A model generated the notes under the pieces. That model made no database searches. It had not been told where the DNA came from and saw only the letters and a list, made by a program, of their open reading frames with translations. The translations under genes and the position numbers were made by a program. Of a stretch of DNA of 64,000 nt, positions 37,976 through 46,561 are shown in pieces. The DNA lies in NCBI GenBank assembly GCA_028248455.1, contig JAOKHV010000003.1:47751-111750 (forward strand), in the 5' to 3' direction. The stretch comes from Ascidiaceihabitans sp. GTDB lineage: Bacteria; Pseudomonadota; Alphaproteobacteria; Rhodobacterales; Rhodobacteraceae. Position 1 is the first letter of the stretch; every line of letters starts with the position of its first letter.

Positions 37976-39415
37976 ATGAGTGATGATGTGAAGAACAACG
38001 AGGTTCCTAAGCCATACGAATATCCCTTTGAGATGGCTTCTGAGGACGAAATCCGGTTTCGTGATGCGGGCGCTGAAGAAGGCCGTCCAGCGGGTGTACC
38101 CTCGTCCTATGATCGTGGCGGATCTACACGCTGGACGCCTGAGGCAATATCCGAAGTGCATGCTTTGGCGCAGCTGGGACGCTATCAGGTGCGTGGCTAT
38201 AACACCTTTAACAAGCAGATGCCGACCTTTGATGATTTGACCTTTGTGCCGGCCACGATGACGCGCCTGCCTCTGGAAGGGTACCGCGAGAAGTGCGAGA
38301 CCAAAACCATTCTTGGCAATGGGCGTGGCTTGGTGGAAAAGCCGCTTGAGCTGGATATCCCGATCTATATTGCTTCAATGTCCTTTGGTGCGCTGTCAGC
38401 CTCGGCTAAGGCGTCACTCGGCCACGGTGCCTCGAAGGTTGGCACAATGACCTGTACGGGTGAAGGGGGCATGTTGGAAGAAGAGCGTGCCGCTTCTAAC
38501 CGTCTGCTCTATCAGATGTCACCAGCACGCTACGGTGTTGATCTTGATCACTTGCGCCGCGCTGACGCGTTGGAGATTGTTGTGGGGCAGGGGGCCAAGC
38601 CGGGTACGGGTGGTTTGCTGTTGGGGATGAAAGTATCTCCGCGTGTGTCCAAGATGCGGACTTTGCCCGAAGGTGTCGACCAGCGCTCGACCATTCGCCA
38701 CCCCGATTTCCTTGGTGCAGATGATCTGGCCGTTAAGATCGAAGAACTGCGGATCGCGACCAACTACCAAGTACCGATCTTTATCAAAATGGGTGCAACG
38801 CGTCCACGCTTTGACGTGGCTGTTGCCGCCAAGGCGGGTGCGGACGTTATTGTCCTAGACGGCGCCGAAGGGGGCACGGGGGCCTCTCCTGAGATGCTCC
38901 TCAACCATACAGGCATCCCGACCATGTCGGCCATCCGTGCGGCGCGTGAAGCGCTGGATGATGCGGGGATGACGGGTAAGGTGCAACTTGTTGCTGCTGG
39001 CGGTATCCGCTCCGGCGTGGACGCGGCCAAGTGTCTGGCTCTAGGGGCGGATGCTGTGATGATCGGCAATGCGTCAATGATTGCGATGGGATGTAACTCG
39101 CCGCGTTATCTTGAGGATTACGCCGCTTTGGGAACCTCACCTGGGGCCTGTCACCACTGTCATACGGGCCGCTGCCCAGTTGGGATCGCTACGCAAGACC
39201 CTGAGCTTGAAAAGCGCATGGACCCGACGGCGGGTGCCGAACGTGTTGCACGTTATCTCACTGCGATGACAATGGAGATAACCGCATTGGCCAAAGCTTG
39301 CGGCAAGTCCTCGGTCCATAACCTTGAGGTCGAAGATTTGCGGGCGCTTAGCTTGCAAGCCTCGGCGTTCACAGGTGTTAAGATGGCTGGGATCGACCGC
39401 GCCTATGACTGGTGA
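37976..39415 (+). CDS. glxD: GlxD-type FMN glutamate synthase domain protein
   Basis: The 479-residue protein is the FMN-binding glutamate synthase central domain with IYIASMSFGALS, PGTGGLLLGMK, the substrate loop GAEGGTGASP, and a cysteine motif CHHCHTGRCP (3Fe-4S-type). I start at MSDDVKNNE after AAAAGGACAAACAAG. With glxB and glxC it would transfer an alkylamino or amino group onto 2-oxoglutarate, as in N-methylglutamate synthase. Confidence 0.88.
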   Translation: MSDDVKNNEVPKPYEYPFEMASEDEIRFRDAGAEEGRPAGVPSSYDRGGSTRWTPEAISEVHALAQLGRYQVRGYNTFNKQMPTFDDLTFVPATMTRLPLEGYREKCETKTILGNGRGLVEKPLELDIPIYIASMSFGALSASAKASLGHGASKVGTMTCTGEGGMLEEERAASNRLLYQMSPARYGVDLDHLRRADALEIVVGQGAKPGTGGLLLGMKVSPRVSKMRTLPEGVDQRSTIRHPDFLGADDLAVKIEELRIATNYQVPIFIKMGATRPRFDVAVAAKAGADVIVLDGAEGGTGASPEMLLNHTGIPTMSAIRAAREALDDAGMTGKVQLVAAGGIRSGVDAAKCLALGADAVMIGNASMIAMGCNSPRYLEDYAALGTSPGACHHCHTGRCPVGIATQDPELEKRMDPTAGAERVARYLTAMTMEITALAKACGKSSVHNLEVEDLRALSLQASAFTGVKMAGIDRAYDW

Positions 39416-40098
39416 AGATTGCCGTATTAGACCTTTGCGTTTGGTTGCCTGAGTACCAGCACGACCAAGCCAAGTTCGGTGATTTGATCGCCCGCTGGAC
39501 AGTGCGGGGATTGCCCGAAGCAGAAGTCACTGTGGTGCATGTGGTTGAAGGTGAGGTGTTGCCCGAGATTGAGGCCTATGACGGCTATATCATCTCGGGC
39601 TCCGACAAAGGTGTCTATGATGACACGCCTTGGATGAAGCCTTTGCGCGCGTTCTTGGGCGCTGCACGTGCTGCGGGAAAGCCAATGTTTGGCATCTGTT
39701 TTGGCCATCAAATCATGGCCGATGTATTCGGTGGCAAAGCCGAGAAGGTTGGTGAGGCCGAGATAGGTGTGCGCGCCTTTGAGGCGGATGGTCAGACCAT
39801 CAAAGGCCACGTATGGCACCAAGATCAGGTGACACAAGTGCCACCAGGTGCGGCGGTAATAGCAAGTGCGGACTACTGCCCGGTCGCCGCGCTGTCGTAT
39901 AATTTCCCCGCCATGTCGGTGCAATTTCATCCCGAGTATTCCGCGCAATATGTCGCTGAATTTTTACGCCGCTCGCGAGGCGTAATCCTAAGCGAGAATG
40001 TTGCTGATGCCGCGGTTGCCCAGTTTAACGACAGCGACGTGCAGGCTGATTTGTTTGCCAAACAGACAGGTGATTTCTTTCGGGCGCATTTGAGCTGA
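39412..40098 (+). CDS. Class I glutamine amidotransferase-like hydrolase
   Basis: The 228-residue protein has the class I triad: the GICFGHQ nucleophile Cys near residue 100, QFHPEYS histidine and glutamate near residue 175. The start is a GTG overlapping the glxD stop. It has no synthetase partner, so like PuuD it could hydrolyse a gamma-glutamyl amide. It is convergent with the flavoenzyme gene. Confidence 0.8.
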   Translation: MKIAVLDLCVWLPEYQHDQAKFGDLIARWTVRGLPEAEVTVVHVVEGEVLPEIEAYDGYIISGSDKGVYDDTPWMKPLRAFLGAARAAGKPMFGICFGHQIMADVFGGKAEKVGEAEIGVRAFEADGQTIKGHVWHQDQVTQVPPGAAVIASADYCPVAALSYNFPAMSVQFHPEYSAQYVAEFLRRSRGVILSENVADAAVAQFNDSDVQADLFAKQTGDFFRAHLS

Positions 40099-40131
40099 AG
40101 GCAGCGCTGCGATTGAATACCGGTTAAACCT

Positions 40132-41274
40132 CTACCGTCCTGACGGGCTTTCCTTTGGCGACAGCTTCCGCCTTCCCGCGATCTTGAACCGGTCTGCTGT
40201 CCCGTAGTCCTTCATGGCGACACCCGCCACGAAATCCCCGAACACTGGACCGTGTTTGAACAGATGCCCAGAGCAACCACCCGCAAACAGCACATTTTTG
40301 TGAACCGGATGCCAATCGACAATGAAATGCGTATCAGGCGTCAGGATCACTTGGTTGAATTTGCTGTCCACCACCCGCTGACCTTCAAGACCGGGCAGGC
40401 GATGCCGGATGTATTGGCGTGTTTTGGCCAAAGATGCCTTCTCGATCAGGCGCTCGTCGTTGTTGATGTCGATAGGTGTGTTTGGAATGACAACCGCTGC
40501 CTTGACGCCCGAGCCTTCGGATGAAGGAATGCCAAAGCTGCCTTGGCCGTGGTCAATCCAGCAGGGCATGTTTTCCATATCGTAGTCGGCCGAGCCATCA
40601 GGTGTAGAGGTGTAGAGGACGCTAATGCCCATGATGTTGGATATTGGCTTGATGGTCTTGGGGAACATCTCGGACATCCAAGCGCCGGTTGAGATGATGA
40701 TGACGTCCGCTTGGATCGGCTTGCCATCCAGCATCGGGCGTTCTTGCGCGTCTGTTGTGACGGTGCCGCGCTTGACGATGCCGCCTGCTTTTTTGAATAG
40801 ATCAAGGCCTGTGACCACGCAGCGGTGCGCCATCAGTAGACCTGCTTCAGGTTCGAACAGCGCGTATTTGATCTCGTCAACTTTGAACTGGGGAAAACGC
40901 GCCCGCACTTCGTCGGGGGTGAATTTGTAGTAGGGGACACCGACTTTGTCGAAGGTTGCCGTGGTGGCATCTTCCCAATCGCAGTGCCCTTCGGTGGCAA
41001 GTATCAGCGCACCACATTCATACATCAGATTCTGTCCGCTCTCGGCTTGCAACTCTAGCCACATGGCGCGCGATTGCCTTGCCCATTGGGTATAGAATTC
41101 ATCCCGTCCCGAGATTGCGCGTATCACACGGTTATAGTCGGTAGAGGCTGCTCGGGCGTGCCCCGGCTCCCACCGGTCGATCAATGTGACCTGTTCGCCG
41201 CGTCTTTGCAGATGCAGCGCCGTCATCACACCCGCAATTCCACCGCCTACGACTACGCATGAACTTCTGGCCAT
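40132..41274 (-). CDS. FAD-dependent amine oxidoreductase, sarcosine-oxidase (MSOX) type
   Basis: The 380-residue protein starts MARSSCVVVGGGIAGVMTALHL (FAD Rossmann), and ends with GGCSGHLFKHGPVFGDFVA as in monomeric sarcosine oxidase and N-methyltryptophan oxidase. The family's covalent-FAD cysteine (in CxYTxTPD) is replaced by Asn in FNQVILTPD, so FAD is probably non-covalent. Such enzymes oxidise N-alkyl amino acids to the free amino acid and an aldehyde. I start at 41274 after AAGGAAAATAACC, because upstream in-frame text is antisense of the GS-like gene. It is divergent from that gene and shares operator C. Confidence 0.8.
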   Translation of the reverse strand: MARSSCVVVGGGIAGVMTALHLQRRGEQVTLIDRWEPGHARAASTDYNRVIRAISGRDEFYTQWARQSRAMWLELQAESGQNLMYECGALILATEGHCDWEDATTATFDKVGVPYYKFTPDEVRARFPQFKVDEIKYALFEPEAGLLMAHRCVVTGLDLFKKAGGIVKRGTVTTDAQERPMLDGKPIQADVIIISTGAWMSEMFPKTIKPISNIMGISVLYTSTPDGSADYDMENMPCWIDHGQGSFGIPSSEGSGVKAAVVIPNTPIDINNDERLIEKASLAKTRQYIRHRLPGLEGQRVVDSKFNQVILTPDTHFIVDWHPVHKNVLFAGGCSGHLFKHGPVFGDFVAGVAMKDYGTADRFKIAGRRKLSPKESPSGR

Positions 41275-41310
41275 CTGGTTATTTTCCTTGTCACAGCGCT
41301 GCTTCTGTGG

Positions 41311-41326
41311 ATACTGTATACAGAAT
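41311..41326. promoter_or_regulatory. GntR operator candidate, site C (divergent flavoenzyme / GS-like promoter)
   Basis: ATACTGTATACAGAAT in the intergenic region between two divergent genes. Same palindrome as sites B and D. Confidence 0.65.
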
Positions 41327-41367
41327 ACATAAAAAAACAAATGGATTCTCGACAGGGAGAGCACGAG

Positions 41368-42660
41368 ATGGCCAAAGATTTTAGCCTGCCAGAAGGCACC
41401 CACACCGTCATTTTGGGGGTTGGTGATATGTGCGGTATCATGCGTGGTAAGCGTATTCCTGCTTCGCATTGGGAGACTATCTGTAAAGACGGCAACGCCC
41501 TTTCCATTGCGCTGTTGGCCATCGATATGACCTGCGATGTCTGGGATACGCCCTACGTCAATTTCGACAATGGCTATCCCGATATGCATATGTTCCCTCT
41601 GGGCAAGCCCGTGGCGGTGCCGTGGGAGCCTGGCGTCGCCTTTTGTATGGCCTACGCAGAAGGTACAGATCACAAGCCTGTGCCAATTGATCCCCGCCAA
41701 GTGTTGGTGCGCCAGCTAGAGCGAGCCAAGAAAATGGGCTTTGAAATTCAAGTAGGGGCCGAGTTGGAGTTCTATCTCCTTGATCCTGAAACAGGCCTGC
41801 CGCGTGACAGCTCCATTCAGGTTTACGGGCTTGGACGCGCTGCACGGATGGAGCATATCGTCGGCCCAATCCGCCGGCAAATCAACGAATGTGGCATCCC
41901 GATCGAGCAATCCAACCCCGAATACGCCGCGGGTCAGGTCGAGGTGAACATTCGCTATGCCGAGGCGATGGAATCCGCCGACAACGTGATTATGTTTAAA
42001 TCCTTGGTGCGTCAGTTAGGCATCCATCATGATTACCTCGCCACCTTTATGCCCAAGCCGTTTTTCGACCAATCTGGCAGTGGCTTTCACACGCATTATT
42101 CGCTTTGGAAGGACGGCAAGAACGTGTTTGCTGACAAGGGTGAGCTAAACCAGTTGGGCAAACAGTTCACCGCTGGTTTGCAAAAGCGGATGGGCGAAGC
42201 GGCCCTGTGTGGTGCCTACACGGTCAACGCATACCGGCGCCGCCAGCCCTATACGTTTTGCCCTGTCAACACGAGCTGGGGATATGACAACCGAACCGTT
42301 GCATTGCGTATCATACAAGGCTCAGACATAGCTGTGCGCGTTGAAAAACGCGATGCGGGTGCTGATGCCAATCCCTATCTGTTGATGGCCACGGACATTG
42401 CAGCTGGCCTTGATGGAATCGAGCAGGGGATGGAGCCCACAGAGCCTACAACTGGCAACGCCTATGAAGAATTTAACGGCGATGCGATCCCCACTGATCT
42501 GCGCGATGCGATTGCTTTGGCGCGCGGATCGGATTGGCTGAAAGAGGTCATGGGTGATCTGCTGTGGGAGCAATATTGTCAAATGGCCGAGCGTGAGTTG
42601 GAGTTCTTTGGTCAGCAGGTCACACAGGTCGAAACCGACCGCTATCTGAGGTCGTTGTAA
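41368..42660 (+). CDS. Glutamine-synthetase-family ligase (gamma-glutamylamide synthetase-like)
   Basis: The 430-residue protein is a GS-fold ligase with GAELEFYLLD, GQVEVNIRYAEA, SGSGFHTHYSL, and the ATP-site text NRTVALRI. It is closest in style to the GlnT/GMAS/PuuA group, which join glutamate to an amine with ATP. Start at 41368 after CAGGGAGAGCACGAG. It is followed directly (0 nt) by BMC shell genes, so ligase and shell are co-expressed. The substrate amine is not predictable from sequence. Confidence 0.85.
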   Translation: MAKDFSLPEGTHTVILGVGDMCGIMRGKRIPASHWETICKDGNALSIALLAIDMTCDVWDTPYVNFDNGYPDMHMFPLGKPVAVPWEPGVAFCMAYAEGTDHKPVPIDPRQVLVRQLERAKKMGFEIQVGAELEFYLLDPETGLPRDSSIQVYGLGRAARMEHIVGPIRRQINECGIPIEQSNPEYAAGQVEVNIRYAEAMESADNVIMFKSLVRQLGIHHDYLATFMPKPFFDQSGSGFHTHYSLWKDGKNVFADKGELNQLGKQFTAGLQKRMGEAALCGAYTVNAYRRRQPYTFCPVNTSWGYDNRTVALRIIQGSDIAVRVEKRDAGADANPYLLMATDIAAGLDGIEQGMEPTEPTTGNAYEEFNGDAIPTDLRDAIALARGSDWLKEVMGDLLWEQYCQMAERELEFFGQQVTQVETDRYLRSL

Positions 42661-42924
42661 ATGCAGATTGGCAAGGTCACAGGTACAGTAACAGCCACTG
42701 CCAAGGCGGAACGGCTGACCGGCCAAAAGCTACTGATCGTGGATGTGGTCGATGCGTACGGCAATGTGCTGCTCCCTTCGCAAGTGGCACCTGACACCTG
42801 CGGCGGGGGCGTTGGCGACACTGTCTTGCTCACTCAAGGATCGGCAGCACGTATGGCGGGCGGGCTGAGTTCGGCCCCCGTTGATCTGACCATTGTGGCC
42901 ATCGTGGACCGCATTTCGACATAA
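42661..42924 (+). CDS. BMC-P shell vertex protein (EutN/CcmL family)
   Basis: The 87-residue protein has the pentameric vertex pattern: MQIGKVTGTVTATAKAERLTGQKLLIVDVVDA at the start and GVGDTVLLTQGSAARMA later. BMC-P proteins close the 12 vertices of a polyhedral shell. Its ATG immediately follows the GS-like stop (no gap) and the BMC-H gene comes 42 nt later. Confidence 0.93.
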   Translation: MQIGKVTGTVTATAKAERLTGQKLLIVDVVDAYGNVLLPSQVAPDTCGGGVGDTVLLTQGSAARMAGGLSSAPVDLTIVAIVDRIST

Positions 42925-42966
42925 CGTACCCCTTGCAAACTTTGAAAAACCAACTGGAGAAAACAA

Positions 42967-43278
42967 ATGGCAAAAGCACCCCTTGCAGGTCAAATGGCCC
43001 TCGGCATGATTGAAACACGCGGCCTCGTTGGCGCGATTGAAGCGGCAGACGCGATGGTTAAAGCAGCCAGCGTCACAATCGTTGGCCAGACGAAAGCGGG
43101 CGGCGGATTGATAACAGTGCTTGTGCGCGGCGAAGTTGGCGCGGTGAAAGCCGCAACAGACGCAGGTGCCACAGCAGCCAACAAAGTCGGCGAGGTTGTC
43201 TCGGTTCACGTGATCGCGCGCCCGCACGACGAGTTGGAAGCGATCCTTGAAAGCCTCGGCACCGGATCCGCATCTTAA
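42967..43278 (+). CDS. BMC-H shell protein (hexameric facet)
   Basis: The 103-residue protein is a single BMC domain: [20 protein letters not shown], a lysine-containing pore loop [14 protein letters not shown], and [14 protein letters not shown], near the PduA/EutM sequence. The pore text is K-A-G-G-G where PduA has K-I-G-S-G. C-terminal tail of about 10 residues ends GTGSAS. It is the main facet protein of the shell. Confidence 0.95.
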   Translation: MAKAPLAGQMALGMIETRGLVGAIEAADAMVKAASVTIVGQTKAGGGLITVLVRGEVGAVKAATDAGATAANKVGEVVSVHVIARPHDELEAILESLGTGSAS

Positions 43279-43300
43279 TCCTATCATTTGAGGTACATCT

Positions 43301-44485
43301 ATGTCCGCCGATTTTGAGGATTTTGCCCGCGCCGCGTCTCGCGTAGGGTCTCGTGCTGCACCGGGTGATGCACGACTGTCACGTGTTGCCGTTTTAGGCG
43401 GTGGCGCTGACGCGCGTCTTCTGGCAGCTCTGTCATTGGCCGCTGACTGTGATGTCACTTTGTTCTCGGCCTATGGCCGCGAACTTGAGATGCTGCGCGC
43501 GTCCTCCGGCATTGCTTTGCGTGGGGCCGGTCCGATTGGGTCCTATCAGGTTGATCGCGGTAATGCTTCGGTTGCCTTGACGGCCGAGTTGGACAGCGCT
43601 GTGATGGGGGCAGAGGTGATTTTTCTCACTGGACCTATTCACAAACAGCGGACCTATGCGATGGTTCTTGCGGATCATTTGAGCGATGGCCAAGTTCTGG
43701 TTTTGGCACCCGGTCGATCCTTGGGTGCTGTTGAGGCCGCATGGATGTTGCGACTGGGTGGATGCACCGCAGATGTGACTTTGGTCGAAGCACAAGGCTT
43801 GCCATTTTGGTATCGCGCCGAGGGAGCTGTTTTAGAGCTTTCTGAAGCAGGACCGATGGCAGCGGCGACTTTGCCACGTGGACGCGAAAAGGTGCTCGAA
43901 ATGCTTGCACCCGTTCTGCCAAATTTGGTGTCTGTTGAATCAGTGGTTGCCAGTGGCTTTGCTGACTTGTCAGCAGCGGTCGAAATTCCTGCCTTGTTGA
44001 TGGGTGGCGTTGGTCTGACAGGTGGCGGTGTGGCCGTTCCGATGGGGGCCAAGGCACTGCCTGAGAACGAGACATTTGCCGCCTTGATCGGTCTTGAACA
44101 AACGCGCCTGATTAGGGCTTTGGCGGAGGAACGCCGTGCTGTAGCACAGGCCTACGGGGTGCGTGGATTACCTGACACAGAGACGTGGATCGCAGCATTT
44201 GCAGGTGCGGACCGGGGCGAAGGTTCAAGGCCAGTACCTGATGCTGAGACAGCCCGTGCGATGATGCGCGACGGGGTGATCGGCTCATTGGTGCCACTGG
44301 CTTCTGCCGCTGATCTGGCGGGGGTTGTTGTGCCGCAAACAAAAGCGCTGATGGCCACCGTTGGTGCAATTCTGGACGCAGATGTTGCCGCCGCAGGGCG
44401 CCGACTTGAGAATATGGGGATCACAGCAAAGACGGCTGATGATGCTCGCCGTGCCTTTGATGCAATTACCACCGGAGGCCATTAA
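43301..44485 (+). CDS. Opine dehydrogenase-like NAD(P)-binding protein of the BMC operon
   Basis: The 394-residue protein has an N-terminal Rossmann region (RVAVLGGGADARLLAAL) and a C-terminal helical domain reminiscent of octopine/opine dehydrogenases (about residues 220-390). Opine dehydrogenases make or break N-alkylated amino acids, which would fit N-alkylglutamate chemistry. The N-terminal 25 residues before the Rossmann segment (SADFEDFARAASRV) could be a helix that targets cargo to the shell, but this is inference. It overlaps the AldDH gene by 1 nt. Confidence 0.6.
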   Translation: MSADFEDFARAASRVGSRAAPGDARLSRVAVLGGGADARLLAALSLAADCDVTLFSAYGRELEMLRASSGIALRGAGPIGSYQVDRGNASVALTAELDSAVMGAEVIFLTGPIHKQRTYAMVLADHLSDGQVLVLAPGRSLGAVEAAWMLRLGGCTADVTLVEAQGLPFWYRAEGAVLELSEAGPMAAATLPRGREKVLEMLAPVLPNLVSVESVVASGFADLSAAVEIPALLMGGVGLTGGGVAVPMGAKALPENETFAALIGLEQTRLIRALAEERRAVAQAYGVRGLPDTETWIAAFAGADRGEGSRPVPDAETARAMMRDGVIGSLVPLASAADLAGVVVPQTKALMATVGAILDADVAAAGRRLENMGITAKTADDARRAFDAITTGGH

Positions 44486-45864
44486 TGGACGCTGACCTGA
44501 AATCCATCGCCGCAGCACGCCGGATGGCCGAGAGCGCCTTTGAGGCGTATAAAAAGTTCCTTGGCACGGATCCTGCGCATGTAGATGCAATCGTCGATGC
44601 CATGGCCCGGGCGATTGAGCCTGAGGCTGCACGTTTGGGTCAGATGGCCGTTGACGAAACGGGCTATGGTAATGCGGAGGACAAGCGGGTGAAGAACCTG
44701 TTCAACTCGCTATCAGTTGCAGACTATTTGCGCGACATAACCACGCTGGGAATGTTGTGGCGCGATGACGCAACCAAGATCGCAGCCTTCGGGGAGCCGA
44801 TGGGCGTGGTTGCTGCCTTGGTGCCAGTGACGAACCCGACTTCGACGATCATCTTTAAGGTGTTGAGTGCGATAAAAGCCGGCAATGCGATCATCTGTGC
44901 GCCGCATCCGCGTGGTGTGAAATGCGGGATGGAGACTGTTGCGATCATGGCCCGTGTGGCCGAGCAGATGGGCGCACCCAAGGGGTTGATCCAGTGTATG
45001 GATCAGGTGACCATCCAAGGCACCGCTGAGTTGATGAAACACAAGCGAACTTCCGTGGTCATGGCCACGGGTGGCCCTGCGATGGTGAAGGCCGCGTATT
45101 CATCGGGCAAGCCGACACTAGCAGTGGGGGCTGGCAATGTGCCGTGTTATGTTCACAAGTCCAAGAAGGACGATCTGGCCGAAGTGGCTGAGATGATTGT
45201 AACCTCTAAATGTTTTGACTATGGGACGGCCTGCGTCTCTGAGCAGGCAGTCATCGCAGATCCAGAAGTTGCGCGCGATCTCAAACACGAGATGAAACTG
45301 AAGGGCGCATATTTCTGTACACCTGCCGAAGCGGATCGTTTGGCTAAGGTGATCTTTACGGGTAAACAGGCGATGAACCCTGAACGGGTTGGACAATCGC
45401 CAGAGGCTTTGGCGGATGCAGCGGGCTTCTCGATACCGCCAAGGACACGTTGTTTGGTATCTGAGGAAAGCGAAATTGGTTGGCATCGCCCTTTGTCGGC
45501 AGAAAAGCTGAACCCTGTACTGGCGTTTTATGTCGCGAAAAGTACCGATCATGGCTTGGAGTTGGCGCAACAAATTGCGCGGTTTGAAGGCTGGGGACAT
45601 TCCTCGGTTTTGCACTGCGATGACCCTGAGATTGTCGCCAAATACGCAAAAATCCCAACGGGTCGCGTTCTGGTAAACACGCCGGGAATTCTGGGGGGTA
45701 TGGGCTATTCAACTGACCTTGAACCGTCCTTTATGCTGGGAACGGGGACGTGGTCAGGCTCGATCACATCCGACAACGTCACAGCACTGCATCTGATTAA
45801 CATCAAACGTGTCGCCTATGAGAGCCGCCCATGGCGCGACATATACAAAGAGTATGGTGCGTAA
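44485..45864 (+). CDS. Acylating aldehyde dehydrogenase of BMC type (EutE/PduP-like)
   Basis: The 459-residue protein has an aldehyde-dehydrogenase fold with PVTNPTSTIIFK, the catalytic cysteine Cys250 in DYGTACVSEQ, and LNPVLAFYVAK. These match CoA-acylating aldehyde dehydrogenases such as EutE, PduP and the N-terminal part of AdhE. It would convert aldehyde + CoA + NAD+ to acyl-CoA + NADH. No separate N-terminal encapsulation peptide is obvious (MDADLKS leads directly into the first helix). It sits in the middle of the shell operon. Confidence 0.9.
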   Translation: MDADLKSIAAARRMAESAFEAYKKFLGTDPAHVDAIVDAMARAIEPEAARLGQMAVDETGYGNAEDKRVKNLFNSLSVADYLRDITTLGMLWRDDATKIAAFGEPMGVVAALVPVTNPTSTIIFKVLSAIKAGNAIICAPHPRGVKCGMETVAIMARVAEQMGAPKGLIQCMDQVTIQGTAELMKHKRTSVVMATGGPAMVKAAYSSGKPTLAVGAGNVPCYVHKSKKDDLAEVAEMIVTSKCFDYGTACVSEQAVIADPEVARDLKHEMKLKGAYFCTPAEADRLAKVIFTGKQAMNPERVGQSPEALADAAGFSIPPRTRCLVSEESEIGWHRPLSAEKLNPVLAFYVAKSTDHGLELAQQIARFEGWGHSSVLHCDDPEIVAKYAKIPTGRVLVNTPGILGGMGYSTDLEPSFMLGTGTWSGSITSDNVTALHLINIKRVAYESRPWRDIYKEYGA

Positions 45865-45865
45865 T

Positions 45866-45899
45866 GGGCGATCGCTGCTCACTTCAAGCAGCATCGCCC
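45866..45899 (+). other. Intercistronic stem-loop between AldDH and BMC-T
   Basis: GGGCGATCGCTGCT pairs with AGCAGCATCGCCC with one bulged base. No T run follows, so a mRNA stabiliser or processing signal is more likely than a terminator; it may adjust shell to enzyme ratio. Confidence 0.55.
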
Positions 45900-45937
45900 C
45901 GCCTGCCATCCCGCACACTTAGTTTTGAGGAAATCTG

Positions 45938-46561
45938 ATGTCTGAAATTACAATCCGCGCGTTGATGCAGATCGACAATCTACAGCCCAAATTCGCTGCC
46001 TATAACGGTGCCACCGTTCAAGGTTCTGTGCCTTTGTCGGGGGATACCGTTTTGATTGGTGAATTTGCCCCGGGTAACGGTGTTTTCTCTCTGATTGATC
46101 GCGCCCTAAAAGCATCAAGCGTTGAAGCGACAACGCAGATGGTGGAGCGTGAGTTTGGCTTTTTTATCCTGCGCTCGCCCTCAAATGCCGAAGTTACCGC
46201 CGCACGTGATGCGATGCTTGATGAGTTGGGCGCGACCATGGCGGATCGCCTAAAACCGGCAATCACGAATACTCAGATCATTACCTCCGTTGAGCCATAC
46301 CAAGCGCAGCTGTTGAACAAATGGCGCAAAGGCTCATTGCTGGTACCGGGACAGACGCTGGGGATTATCGAATGCGCCCCTGCGGCCTACATATCGATTG
46401 CTGCGAACGAGGCCGAGAAAGCCGCCGAGATTGATATGGTTGAAGTCCGTGCAGTGGGTCGCTTTGGTCGCTTGTTTATTTCGGGCTCTGAGAACTCTGT
46501 ACAAGCTGGTGTTGAAGCTGCTGTAGCCGCAATTGAGGCTGTGGACGGTCGCAGCGAATGA
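45938..46561 (+). CDS. BMC-T shell protein (tandem BMC domains)
   Basis: The 207-residue protein holds two BMC domains in tandem: the first from about 1 to 95 (SVEATTQMVEREFGFFIL), the second from 105 to 200 (LGIIECAPAAYISIAANEAEKAAEIDMVEVRAVG). Such tandem proteins form trimers with pseudo-hexameric shape and often gated pores. Start follows TTGAGGAAATCTG. It overlaps the MDH-like gene by 4 nt. Confidence 0.9.
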   Translation: MSEITIRALMQIDNLQPKFAAYNGATVQGSVPLSGDTVLIGEFAPGNGVFSLIDRALKASSVEATTQMVEREFGFFILRSPSNAEVTAARDAMLDELGATMADRLKPAITNTQIITSVEPYQAQLLNKWRKGSLLVPGQTLGIIECAPAAYISIAANEAEKAAEIDMVEVRAVGRFGRLFISGSENSVQAGVEAAVAAIEAVDGRSE

